From contig NW_025062475.1 in the NCBI RefSeq assembly GCF_000002995.4, positions 4,998,528-5,062,527 on the forward strand: a DNA stretch of 64,000 bases. Direction: 5' to 3'. Shown here in pieces: positions 51,274-63,904 of the stretch. The notes beneath the pieces were generated by a model. The model made no database searches, had not been told where the DNA came from, and saw only the letters and a list, made by a program, of their open reading frames with translations. This DNA comes from Brugia malayi (lineage: Eukaryota > Nematoda > Chromadorea > Rhabditida > Onchocercidae). The translations under genes were made by a program, and so were the position numbers. Every line of letters begins with the position of its first letter. Position 1 is the first letter of the stretch.

Positions 51274-54200
51274 ATGATTTCCAAGGATATGGATGCTGAT
51301 ATTGATGTGACATCGATGACCGATGATGGTATCCTGAATCCATACAAAGTTTCATTAAATAGTGACAAGAATGTCGATAAGGAGGTTCCGTTTTTTCCTG
51401 TGATTTTTTGTTACTGGAAGGTTTTTAGAGATTGATTTATGTATAAAGAGGTTTGTCTATATGGTTTGGCGTTAATTATCGTAGCTTAAAATTGATCATG
51501 CAGACCTAATATAGTGCCCAGAATTCAAATAAATACTTTGTGCTGTATTGTATTTTGGTGAAATTATTTTCCAAGTCTATTTGGAAAGATAAGAGAATAA
51601 AGTTTAAGATTTTCAGTACTTACAATGCTATACTGGACGTGAGTCTGAAATTCGCGATCCAATGCACCATTTTATTTGTCTAGGAGTTCGCAATAATCAC
51701 TGCATGGGAAGTGTTTTTGCAGGTTTATTTAAGTAAACTTACGGAAAGTAAACTCGCACAAGCGTTGGAAGAACATATATTTAACAGAGAAAGTGTTGAG
51801 CCAGAACAAAATGAAAGTTTCGAAAGCAGCGACGGTAATTCATATGGCACAAGACAGTCGAGAAAGTGACATTTAAAATCTTTTAATTAGTTTATTTTTC
51901 TTAACAACTGAAATGATGAATGAATTATATTAGTTTTTTAGCTGCGTATAGTAATATTTCGTGAAATATGCAATAGTAGTAATATATTTTATTGTTTAAT
52001 GCATCTCGAAATTATATCTCAGGGGAATAGTATTTGAATTGCTATTATAGAAATCAGTGTTAATATTGATTCTCCACATAATTAGATCACTAAGATTACG
52101 CATACTTGAATTTGGTATCTGACAGTTAGTCTTACTTATTTTAGGAGGAAGTGATAGCATGACGATACTTTGTAAGTGGAGCAATATGAAAATCACAGTG
52201 ATTTTATGACATTCATTTAACACATTGTTTTGTACATACTTTTTCGTTTGACTATTAATATTTGATATACATACTTAAAGACTTAGGAATCCATCACTGT
52301 GGCAAAGACCAGATGTTCGACGTATCGTGGAGGATTTCATCAACAAAGATATAACTTCAAGAGGTGCAGCCAACAAAATTTCTGATATTTTAGGTCGCAA
52401 TGTTTCTCATTCTACTGTATTAACATATGCTAATAGGTTATTGCGGGTATGTCTTCACTTTTTTTTCTGTTCTATATTGCGTTTTTGTTTGTTTTAAGTT
52501 TGGGATCTGAAATATGAATTAAATGTTCAGCAAATCCTCGTAGCTTTTCCATGTTTTTTTGACAAAATTTTAAATAAGAAAATAGATGCATTACTGCATC
52601 TAGTTCTTTATCTCCAATATTTCGGTGGAATTTGGATTTTTTTTATGCTAAAATTCTATTTCTTTCTACTTCAAGCGGTCAAAATAGCTAACAAAATAGC
52701 TAACAAAAAAAAATAAGAAATTAAACCGTTTTGATAAAAACTGGTGATGAAATGAATGAAGAGATTGGTGATAAGGGAATATCTCGGCTGGATCACCATC
52801 ACGGATAATCGTGATTTAAGGGAATAATAAAACGTGAAGTGGAGGAAGAACCAGCATATCAAGTTCAGGTTGAACCCGATGATTCACCAGCGCCGGTTGA
52901 TGAAGTCGGATATGACGTGCATTTTGAGCTTGTGAAAACGAGTCGTGGTAACGATAACGGTTTAGCAATTTATGAAGACAATGGTTTTGTTCGTGTTTAT
53001 CGCCGCACTAGTACAACGGGTCGAAGCGCATCGTATCGCTGCTCCACATGTGATCATTTATATGAAAAACTTGGCCAGGGTGAACGGCCAACAATTAAAA
53101 TGCGTGATAGCATCATCGTAACGGATCCGTTTCCGACACATAATCAGTTGTGTACACCTACACCGGTGGATGTATTCCGCAGAACGCAGGAGGATCTAGA
53201 AGCACGGCAACTCAATATGTGTAGGCGTGTATTAACCAATGTAAGTTCTTTCCTTTTATTTTAAGATAGCTATAGATTGTACAAAATTTTTTGCCAAACA
53301 TATATTCTTCTAAAAAAAAGCATAACTTTGGAAAATATGGTTAAGATAATACAAATTCTAGTCGCGTTTCAAGGAAATGAGGTGGGCAAGATCTTTCGAT
53401 ACCGTTGGATATGTGGTAAAACCACCAAATGAAGAAGAAGCAATCAATAAATGCATTGAAAGGTTTCATTACTATTTTCCCTTTAATCTCAGACAGATTT
53501 TATCCATATGAAGTTATGACGATTATGGAAATTGGGTGGAAATGAAATTTTACACCTATAAATTTCAAAAATTGTTAGAGTCTTGATTACCAGGTGAGGG
53601 GTAAAATCTTCAGAGATTAGAAGAAATCTTTATATTAATGTTAATTGAAAAAAAAATTTATAAATGCTAATTGAACATTATTCTTTTGCAGTTTGTTGAC
53701 AAGATGTCGTGGCTCAACAGATATGGAGGAGGAGGACAAGGAAGCGTATGTTATTTCATGCTAGATTTTATTGAAAATTTGATTAGAGTTGAAAATAGCA
53801 GTTTATGATTGATAACAGGTTAATTTAGATTTGTTTTCAGTGTACTGAGAGACTTAATTGAAGGCTACAAGCGTGGAGAAGTTTCAAGTTTGACGGAACT
53901 TGCAAAACTGATCAAAGAAAATCTAGATATTGATGTATCTAGCCCTACTCTTTGTCGATATCTTAAAAAACAGGTCATTATTTCTTGGAAATTCCTGACT
54001 GACACTGTGAGTTTGCTATAGCGGATTATGTGTCACATATTCGTGTTCACAATTAGACATTTTTCCATGTTAATTGGTTTTGTATTTTCTTATTTATAGA
54101 CCGATGATAAGGCTGACTCACCGACTGAACCAGATGAAGCGTAAGGTTTTTTTCTACTTTTCTCATTTCTGTTATGAGTTGACGAGTTGAGTATTCGCTT

Positions 54201-56216
54201 TTAAAAGACAAGAAAATTCGCGTTTGTTTTATGCCTCTTCCAGTTTAGAGAATATGTTTGTATTTTATTTTAAAGAAATATTATTCTGAATCTTCAGCGA
54301 CACCGTTCTGATAGCTCGACCAGGACTTTCGAAGTACTTGAATGAAACACTCATTACTGTACCAGAAAATGAAGGCTTTCGGCAGTATTCGTATATGAAA
54401 ACTTCATCAGATAATGTTCGGTCGTATTACAGGTCGGTGTGCATTTGTTTAGCACAAATATTAGGGAGTATACTTGGTTCATGCTTTTTGCTTCCTTCAT
54501 TTCATCATCTTTACTGCTTTTCCCATAAGTCGTTCAGACGGAGAGACTAAAATTTCGCAAATTATTAACTTTTTAGCTTAGCATTACGAAAGTTTTCCGA
54601 AATCAAAATTTAGAAACTGAAGAAAAAAGCTTTTAAAAGCTGGGAAAATCCATGTATATGTGTTGCAGATGCCTTGGGTGTTCTCGTGCGAAGCGCCTTT
54701 ATGGACCAGACCGGCAAGCATATGTAAAAGTAGAATATGGTGAGATAATCGATAGGCCACTTCACCATCGAAGATGTGAACCGCTGTCAGAAGAAAGTGT
54801 TTTAGTCCAAAATCTGGATCGTGAGTGTCGTAGAAGTATCAGGAAAGGTGAAAAAAATCCACGGGAAGCTCATGCGGAAGTTTGTTTAATTTGTGATTTG
54901 TCTTTTTTGATCACATTAGAAACTATTTTATAGATCTTTACCAACAGTGTATTGGATTCCTAGAATCTTTATGTACATTTCTGATGATGACTGCTCCAGT
55001 TGATTAGTTTTGTGAATACCCAATATTGATTTGCAGTATGCACTACGTGGCGTACCTTTAATATTCAAATGAAATACTGTTATTATAATTTTAGTATTTC
55101 AGGGGCTAGATAAAATGGCTGAAATAGAAGCATCATTTTCTGGAGATGAAAACATACATGGTACGTTGCAAAAGCTTTTCCCTTCATGGGAAAGAGTTAA
55201 AGCGGCATATTTCCGTCAAAGAGATTTGCTAAAGAAGGCAGCAATAGCAGCGGAACTAGGCGAAGGAACGTACCAAAGCAGTGTTCATGGTAGCGAAATT
55301 GGTCGCTATGAAGAAATTGAAGGAAATGAAAGGTTGGTTTATTTACTATTTATTGTGCCTATAAAATACGTTGGATTTATATATAGGTTGGGCTGTGCTT
55401 CTTGCCGGTTTTCTTCTATCAGAAGGTTATATATGCAGTGTGATGTGCAAGTATCGTTGTGACCTAAATCCTGCTAGCAACTTCTTTTTCTTTGATTTCG
55501 GATTGTTCCCGATGCGTAAACTTATATCAAGATTTATAATTAGCTCACGATATTTTATGCGAGACTTTGAGTTTCAGTTTCTTAGCACCTCCCGGCGCAG
55601 CAGTCGAGCTCACACCTGAGATGAATGCACTGAAAAATCAATTATTATTTGATGTACAGCAAGCCATTCGAAGAGAGGTCACACGAGCAGTTACTCGTAC
55701 CACTACCCTGATGGAGCAACGGTTTGATGCGAAAATTATGCAAATTTTCGATGACATATTTCGGACGCAAAATGAAGACGAAGTTTTGGAAGCAGGGGTG
55801 AGTTTTATTTTGACACTTATTTGTTGCTCAGCAGTGGCTATCACAGTTTTAAAATTATGTTCAATCTTCTATTTCAAATTAAATGCAATGCTTAGGATTC
55901 AGAAGCTTAATCAACTGTGAAAATCAGTACAATGCAAAATAACGCCAACTAGCAAGGTAAGAGATGGTTGATAAATTGGGAGTTCTCATACCTAAATACG
56001 TAGTGTTTGCTTTTTTAGGTAATCGATGAATATGCACTCCAGGAATTCCCGTCAACTTCATCCACTTTGTCGTATTCTTCACAGAAACGGCGTCGTTTAG
56101 AGAGCATTGGAGGGAATGAAAGAATTAACGATACACCCTTTTCAATTCCTGCCTGTTATTTGAAGCGAAATAGATTGGTCATCCGAGAAGTTGAGAGAAA
56201 AAAAAGTTCTATCTAA
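51274..56216 (+). CDS. Unrecognised protein with duplicated HTH-like and Cys/His modules
   Basis: I do not recognise the family. Exon model: 51274-51384, 51723-51856, 52287-52446, 52821-53240, 53362-53462, 53692-53745, 53841-53973, 54100-54140, 54298-54432, 54669-54879, 55103-55332, 55578-55797 and 56019-56216, about 715 aa. The first exons encode an acidic N-terminus (DADIDVTSMTDD). Module 1 is a helical HTH-like segment (VRRIVEDF, AANKISDILGRNVSHSTVL), then GFVRVY, SYRCSTC and THNQLC. Module 2 repeats this order: LRDLIEGY, LTELAKLIKENLDIDVSSPTL, then GFRQYS, YYRCLGC and HHRRC. Each module therefore has CxxC...HxxxC, recalling FLYWCH or MULE-type zinc fingers, preceded by a helical segment ending in VSxxT. 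A helical region (FPSWERVKAAYFRQRDLLKKA) and a coiled-coil-like exon (AIRREVTRAVTRTTTLMEQR) follow. The C-terminus has a basic QKRRRL motif, a possible nuclear signal. The exon 2 donor is uncertain: the better-looking site at 51834 breaks phase, the weak one at 51856 keeps it. Likely DNA-binding nuclear protein, by inference only. Confidence 0.7.
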
Positions 56217-57841
56217 GTTCCTTTGAATTAAAACTTCTGGACTAAAATTTACATTTAACCGGAACTCTGTGCAGTTGTGTAGATAATATATTTCTAATTT
56301 TTGGTCTTGATTGTTTCACATTGATGAAATTCTACGTTTTATAATTCTATTTGATGTATCTTGCTTACTGAGAGACTAACGAAACGGGAGAGGAGAGGGA
56401 GGAAGAGAAACATTGTATTCGTCAACTGTGATTGCAAAGTTTTGATCCATAGATGATTAAAGTATCTGAATTGTAATGATGTTATATACATATAATTGTA
56501 TTTTCCAACTAGAATATTTTAGTAAGCTTTTTAAACCTTTACATTTTTGTGTTAAATAATTTTATGAATTTGACTCTAGAAAAATGAAGAGCTTTTACTT
56601 TCCAGGATTCACGATTATCATTTCTAAGGGACTGCAGTTTTTTGAATAACTTGCAAATTTTAACATCTTGAAATTAGTTTTTTTAACTTTTTCGTTTTTA
56701 GCTATTTCCTTAGCCAACCGATTTTGCGCTATTTTTAATTCATTAAATATAACGAGAGCAAGAGGTATGGAGTAATTAGAAGTGTGCTTAATTTGAGCAA
56801 GGATTCTGAAAATTCTGAACGTTTAAAATCATAAATCGTGTTGTATCTCATTCTGCTTGCTGGTAAAATGCAAGCAAGTTGCATGTATGTCTGAGATTTG
56901 AAATTTTTGATTTTATTCGGTGATCAGTTCAGCTGTTTCTATTTTTTGATTAGGATATGCCCTTAAGTATGCAAAACTTGGACTTCCAAATTGAAAATAC
57001 TGGGAATAGTGTTATGCTGTAATAATTTTCAATTTAATTCATTTTTTTCTCGGTGTGCGTCAGCATTTCCACAAAACGTTATCCTGATTGTCTTCTTTGT
57101 TTAATTTGGATGTTTATAAAAAAGAAATTCTCTTCAACACGTTTGGTGTTCTGCGAGTGGAGTCTGTTACAATATCTACTACCCTTAATACAAGAAATGG
57201 TGGAAATATCGATAGCATGGCACTCCATAAGAGAAACACTTTCATATGAGGAACTGGAATTGACTTTATCATTTCAGCAATACGAGAAGTGTGGTTATTG
57301 ATACTGCGAAATGCTACTTCGCATTATTTTTTACTAATGTAGAAAATGAGGAGTGATTTAGAAATCTTATTTTTGATAGTACTGCGACAATAAAAAAATG
57401 ACCCTCTCAAGAAAAATGTACAAAAAGCATTGGTTAAGGATGTGAGCTAAGATTCACACATTTTCAGTTCATTGTAGTTGTTATGTTCATTGTTATTTTT
57501 TCTCAATTTTGTGTGTGGTAATTCTAGACATATAAATTGTAATATTTCTAAAAGTTGACCAGTTTACATGTATTTCTTAGGGAAAGTCAACCAATGTGTA
57601 CTTTTGAACTAAATTCTTTAGGATTTTCTTTTCTGGTACGGCAGATTTTGCAAAGTTAACTTTCTGTATTTTGACGAGGAATGTCATCTCTACTTTGCTT
57701 AAATGGTGCGAAAAGAAATCCATTTGTGGGGATTTTAAATTTCCATATGCCCTTGAAGTCATCGGTATCAATTGAGTTTTTTTCTTGCATAAATTTGAAA
57801 AGAACGCTTAAATACTATTTATTGAGGTTGATAATTGACAC
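56217..57841. other. Intergenic region upstream of ALKBH4
   Basis: No supported gene. A plus-strand open frame at 57053-57301 has moderately normal composition but no splice partners or family features. The 3' UTR of the upstream gene probably occupies the left part (ATTAAA at 56456). Confidence 0.5.
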
Positions 57842-60635
57842 ATGATGGTGCAATCGGTACAAACAGAACCAGTTGAGGAAGAGAAGCCGAAATGTGGTTG
57901 TAAAGGAGTTCGATTTTGTGCTGCATGTAAAGATACATTAAGGTGGGATAAAATTCTTTCTGGTGTTGATATCTGAAGGAAGTCGTAAGTGAGATGCAGT
58001 GAGATGAAGACTTTATGGAAAAGAACTGATTTTACCGTTGTATTACGAATATTTGCTTTTTATATATTAAATAATTTGAATATATTCCTTACTATCTTTT
58101 TTCCGGTTATAATTTTATGGTCGTATCTGTTAGTATAGAGTCGCATCTGTTGACATTTAAGTTTGGAAGATTTATTTTTAATTTTTAATTTGAAGACGGA
58201 ACAGTCCCAGTTTACTTGGTTCACTTCAACATAACTAATGAACAGCAGTAATATTTGATTAGTTTATATATATATTGTATATATGTACATTTTGGTAGCC
58301 TATAATATTTATATTTCATTGCTTAATGTATATTTTTATAGCCGAAAGCGCAAATATAATATAAATATAGTGTCAATGACACATGGATGACTTAATCATT
58401 TTACTAGTCGTGCCAATATTACGTCTTTATAAAATAATGAAATTACTGCAAGTTTATCCATAAAAGAGTAAGTGTTCATAGCCACGTATAACTGTTTAAA
58501 ATATTTAGAGTGAAGAAACTAAGACTATGTGAAGAATATCCGTTTGCAAAATATAAGAAGTATGTTTATTCTTCGCATCACCATATCGCAATACATGATA
58601 ATTCATTACCTAATCGTCCATCATTAGCTGATATCCATGATGTGGCTAGTAGAATAAACAAAGCCGAAAATAACTTTGAGGTAATCACTTAAAAGATGTT
58701 CATAGAAAAAAAATTGGAAAGTGGTATTATACATGTCTGGCTTATTTTTTTTCTTTTTTAAATGAAATATTTGTCCAGTACTTATGCATTTTAGTCGAAG
58801 CAGTGTCAGATTATATGTTATATGGTTATATAGTTGAAATTTTTTAGGATGATTTAGCCGTTCCTGGTCTATATGTTGTTATCGATTTCCTTAGCGAAGC
58901 TGAAGAGGTGGACCTCGTTAATGCAATTGATAAAACGGATTGGGTGCTTTCACAATCAGGACGTCGAAAACAGGTGTTCTATTGGCTTTTTTAAATCCTT
59001 CAACTGTTGTATTTCTAAAAATAAGCCCTGCGGTTGAAAGGATTTATACAAACTGTAACGGGAACGATCGTTGGTTAATAATGAATTAAACGTTTTTCAA
59101 TCACTTTGCAAGTCCATTTCACAATTGATCATCATTAATGTTCATGAAAATTGATTACTAAACGACTCTAGCGCAGTCTGCTTATAGGATTACGGTCCAC
59201 GTATTAATTTCAAACATAAGAAAATAAAAATGGATCGGTTTTTTGGGATGCCGAGTTACACAGACGTAATACTAAATAGGATGAATTCCATTTCCTCTGA
59301 TTTGTTTGGTTCCTATCACCCGTTTGAATTATGTAATTTGGAATACAGGGATAGTCGGTGGTCAACCATTGAAATGCACTACGATGATACATGGATTTGG
59401 GGGGAACGCCTGATTTGGTTTGTTTGCATTTTTCAGTTTCTTTGTAGATATATGGTAGGTTTTTGTCAAAGGTCAGATGGTCTTTCGGATTTTTTTCAAA
59501 AAGAGATGAAAATTTGGTTCAATTTTTATCGTTTTAGTTTTTTCTGTAAAATCGTAAAATATTTCTTGATTTCTGAATTTCTTATTTTTAACTGAATTTA
59601 ATTGTATTTTTTTCTTTTTCCAACGCTTGCTTGCATTTTGTTTATATCCTTTCTTTATTTCTGTCGTTACTTGTTGCCAGTTTTAGCATCAACCTCCTGA
59701 CAAAGTCGGTACTGACATACGCAAATGACGAGAAACAGTTAATCATCTATGTCCCACTACCGAGCAGGTCTATTTAAGCTACACATTCGAATATTCATAT
59801 CTTTTTTTGTGACGAAAATTTGCAACTGTAGAATCTTGTAATGAGATTGATTGTTAGAAAGGTTTTTTGATGGATAAATCAAGAATAAAAAGAAATGATG
59901 GTTTTTTTTTCTGTATTCTGCAGGTAATTTGATAATGGATCAAAGCGTGGGCAAAATCTGAATGATATATTCACATAGCTTTATTAAGCAAAGATTAGTG
60001 TTTAAGAAAGTAATATTGTTAGGACAATGGTGTGCATGTCTGATGAGATTCGCTATTCATGGAGGCATGCTGTGTTTCCGGAGCATATCCGTGGTCGGAG
60101 AATAGCATTGACAATGAGAGAACCAAGTACAGCTTTTAAGGTAATGCATCAAAAAGTATATTAATTTAAGCGTTTTGAAATCATCATTTAAAAGCTAAGT
60201 TTGAAGCAAAAAGCTGGCGATATATTTTAAAGTCTTGTACTAGCCATAGGAATAATTTCTGTCTGTATTTGGAATTTACGGTAGTTTTCGCTATCTAAAT
60301 TTACGGGAGTTTTTATGATTTTCACTGTTTATACGAATCTCAAATTGCAGAAATACTTACTTGAATTAAGATTATTAAAAGCAGATTTCTTTTTCCGAAT
60401 AGTCGAAAATCCTCGTTACTAACAGCTACAGTCATGTGATCTACTTTTTGGTATTTTGAAGTTTTATTTTTTTGCAGCATTATAGCACATTTTTCATTAC
60501 TATCTAAGATCGTTTTTTTTTCTGACTTCTATAAACAAACTTTAAGTTTGTGTTTTCTTCTGTTTTTAGGAAGGTGGTGAGTTGTACGAAAAGTTTGGTC
60601 GGGAACTTACGCGCTTGGGAAATATTCGAATATGA
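57842..60635 (+). CDS. alkb-4: ALKBH4, AlkB-family 2-oxoglutarate dioxygenase
   Basis: Fe(II)/2-oxoglutarate enzyme. Human ALKBH4 demethylates monomethyl-lysine in actin and has been reported to act on DNA. Exons 57842-57942, 58509-58680, 58848-58973, 59188-59417, 59687-59767, 60023-60140 and 60570-60635 close in phase to 297 aa. N-terminal zinc-like motif KCGCKGVRFCAACK matches the ALKBH4-specific CGCKG..C..C. Then come PGLYVVIDFLSEAEE, WVLSQSGRRKQDYGPRINF (exon 3-4 junction), FELCNLEY, and the first metal ligands in MHYDDTWIWGERL (HxD). After INLLTKSVL and YVPLPSR comes YSWRHAVFPEHIRGRRIALTMRE, with the distal His and the 2-oxoglutarate-binding Arg. All catalytic residues are present. The exon 5 acceptor could alternatively be a few bases upstream (TTGCCAG), adding two residues; I chose the one that fits family spacing. 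Poly(A) signal AATAAA lies 50 bases after the stop. Confidence 0.93.
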
Positions 60636-61301
60636 GTTACGTTATCGTTGTTTTGTATGCAGTGATGTTGTAAATGAATGGAAAAATAAAATTATGAAGA
60701 AAAAGAAAAAAAGATCTCTTATTAATTAGTTTTTAGCTAAATATAATGTATATTTGAAATCCACTTTTTATTTCACTTTACTGTGAAATAATATCTTATT
60801 CATGCATTTCTGTTATTTGACTGTATTGTCGTCTTACGCTTTCTACAGAAAGGTTGAAATTTTCTTGTTGGAATGGGTGAGTAACATAATCAGTGGTTGA
60901 CTCAATGAAATACAAATAGTATTTTAAATTTTCTTGGAGAAGAAATTTATCTTGCGATTAATTACAAGTTCTGTTATTTTTATCTACTCAGAAGCTACTT
61001 TTCCTCCCTTTCTAAATCTCCTATCTTCTCTTTCAGGTATTTTGACTTTTTCTGGAATTTTGGTGAAGCAGTTCTAGTATTCGAAGAAAAGGGTAACCGT
61101 TTTTCTAAAAAACGAGTGGTCGTTTTTATAATTGACAGTTCTGACGACTGGGTATTAAGTAGAAATACTGTGTATTATAACGAAGTTGTTACATCGAATT
61201 GACCAGATTTACTGTGGTTTATTCATTCTTGTTGATCGTTTGGCACTTAAATGCATGATGTGCTGTTTTCCACCACTTGCTCGAGCTTGCAGTAATTCGG
61301 G
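60636..61301. other. Short intergenic gap
   Basis: Contains the ALKBH4 poly(A) signal and then 0.6 kb without a recognisable gene before the next same-strand start codon. Too long for a typical tightly spaced nematode operon, although a trans-spliced downstream cistron cannot be excluded. Confidence 0.5.
60685..60690 (+). promoter_or_regulatory. Poly(A) signal for ALKBH4
   Basis: AATAAA 50 bases after the stop codon, at normal distance for a nematode 3' UTR. Confidence 0.6.
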
Positions 61302-63904
61302 ATGACATCATCCTCCTCCAATGAAGTTGTAGTCATGAGGGACCCAGAAAAGGGGTATGCATTGTGCAGGTAATAATTTCTTCAGTTCCGTGTAGTGCAA
61401 ATTAGCTGAGGAAAAATGTAATTGGATAGCTTTCTATCCCAATTTTTCCATTTGAATTAGATTTTGTTCAACTACTCAGTTTTTATTGATGATGATTGTA
61501 ACCAAAGTTTAGCTGTAATGTGTGCTTCTTGTTAATGATTAAATAAGCAAACGAAGGATATAATTCTGAAGGGTTCGAAAGAATAATTTCATTATGATTC
61601 ATCATATTGTACTAATTTTCTAGATTCTCTTCACTGTACCTTTAATAATTTTAGATCTTATGCCTTCATCTTAACTCATGGTTTTTTTAATTTCTTAATT
61701 GTCCAATTTTCATTGAAAAAATTTTATCCTCCTCGAAAATCACTCCCTCTTCAGTGACTTTAACCAATGAAACAACTTAATTTTTTTTCAGAGAATTTGT
61801 AACAGCAACCATTCTTCCACGTTTTCGTAGAGCTGTTGTTCAAATGTTGACCCTTCCAAATCATTACATAATAAGCGCGTTACATGAAACAGTGATATCT
61901 ATTGAAAACGTTATTGACAAGGTAGAGTTAAAAGTTTTCGAGACTTGTGAGATATAAATTGTGTAATTTTGTTCCTTAAATTTGGATCCTAAATCCTTGA
62001 AAAGATAGAAAAGCAAATAGTTATCTAAGGGATTTAAAGCTAGGTTGTCGTTCAGGAAACCTAATGAGGTAGTTTTAATGTAGCACATGATTTTATTGAA
62101 ATATTTGAATAGTTTCTGAGCATAGTTCTATGTCATTTTCAAAACAAAGCTTTTGTCTTTAGTTATAACTGATTAAAATTTTGCTTTTATTTATTTTCCA
62201 CAACTTTACTTTCATTGAAGAATTGTTCTCTAATTTATTTTACGGGTCTTCCAGAAAATTCGAAAAATTATGGTTGGAAATAACCATAGTGCCGAATATC
62301 TTAGAACGAGGGTTCTACATTTTGCTGGAAATATACTGTTTAAATCTGATGTTAGTTTTCGTTTTTGCTTTGTGCACTCATGTTTGATTTGCTTTGTACA
62401 CTCCTGTTTCAACGCAGTTATTGAATCTTTTCTTGACTTACATGAATCCTAAGGATGCAAATTACATGCGTGATCCATGAATTGTGCTAGATGTATTGTG
62501 CATTTTAAAGCATAGCTGTTTGAATAAATGCAAATGAGCTAAATTTTCACGTAGATGCATTCAAAATTTGATGACCATTTTTTAATAACAATCTTTGGTA
62601 TTTTTTGAATTCATTGTATGCTTTTCTCTACGCATGATAACATATGGTGTAGAGAAGGAAGGCCTTCCAAATGGATGAAATCTGAATGGTTTGTTAATGA
62701 TAATAATGGTTAAAAGTATTAATAATTGTGCATGTATGTTATCATCTTTATTATGTTTGGCTTTTTTTGACTTCCTAATTGCAAAATTAGTTTTTATATT
62801 TCTTTTCAGATAGAGAGGAAAATGAAAATGTTAATGAGCAATGCATTTAAAGTAAGCTTTCTTTTATATGAAACATTGGAAGAAAAGGATAACGAAATAT
62901 CTGTTTGTCATGAGTCTGTGCTTGTCATGCTTCGAGAAACAGTAATGCATTTGTTAGTTATTATCATTCATCTGTTTATTATATAGAGAAATGCTGTTTT
63001 AATACGTATGGTACATTGCGCACTTTACATTAGATGTGATGTGTTATCTAACTTTCAAAATACCTTTTGCCTGAAATGGCTTTGATCTGAAACCACTTTT
63101 TGTATTTTATTTTTTCAACAAATAATAAATAAGCTCTAAAAGATTGCAATTTTTTCTTGAACTTCGGATGAATTAATGTCTAAGCTTTTTGATCACTGCC
63201 GCAACATCCTTTGAAAATCGAGGCAACTTGAGTTGTAACATTTTCAGAATAGACCCGAACAGTTTCGATGTTATGTCAGTCGTATTCCAAGCTCATAATC
63301 AAGCAGTGTGGCATATCATTGCTAATATGGCAAAACGTAAATGTGCAATATCAACAGAATTGATATCACTATCTGATAACACTAAGGTATTTTCTTTTTT
63401 TTTTTTTTTTTTTTTTTTTGAGTTTTTGACGAAAATATAAGTAAGGAATTAGAGATTGATTTGACTTACCGGTATAGTACAATGATGAAATGACTTTTAA
63501 GAAATAAAGTAAATAATATTACTAATTTAGACATAATCCAAATTAGTTATATTATTCACTTTTTGCTATTAATTTACTCTATTGAATCTATCTTCACTGT
63601 AATTACATTACTTTGTTCACCCACTGATGTGACTAAAATAAATAATGTGGTTTAAAATGTACATCCATGTTTAAGATGTGCATCAGTATGAGAACTACAC
63701 AAGTTGAACAAAAGATCCATAACTATAACATTCTTTATCAAATGATAATGAACTGAAAATGAAGAACTGATGTTTAGTGGTTTACAGCGATGTCAACGCA
63801 TTACGGATTGGACTGTAATAATAGGTTTATCACGATTGAAGCCGACAAAAAAAACTCTTCAACAAGCAATGGAAAAATGTTTTATAACTACGCTTGCTGA
63901 GAAG
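61302..63904 (+). CDS. Unrecognised helical protein (5' part; runs off the window)
   Basis: I do not recognise the family. Exons 61302-61369, 61792-61921, 62810-62952, 63248-63386 and 63788-63904 join in phase to about 199 aa, and a donor (AAGGTATGA) at 63905 shows that the gene continues past the window. The protein begins MTSSSSNEVVVMRDPEKGY and is then almost wholly helical: REFVTATILPRFRRAVVQML, YIISALHETVISIENVIDKI, MAKRKCAISTELISL, WTVIIGLSRLKPTKKTLQQA. There is no signal peptide and no zinc or nucleotide motif. The exon 3 donor at 62952 (TTGTTAGT) was chosen over 62851 because only it keeps the open frame into exon 4. It also includes a well-coding stretch ending VLVMLRETVMHL. The pattern suggests a helical-repeat or scaffold protein, but that is a guess. 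Confidence 0.6.

Noticed and set aside
57053..57301. Plus-strand open frame of 82 codons with fairly normal composition
   Set aside because: No upstream acceptor and downstream donor in phase, no similarity I can name, and it sits in a 1.6-kb gap. Possible but unsupported.
62810..62851. Shorter version of exon 3 of the unknown helical gene ending at AAA|GTAAGC
   Set aside because: The donor is good but leads to a stop in the next exon. Extending to 62952 keeps the frame and adds coding-like sequence.
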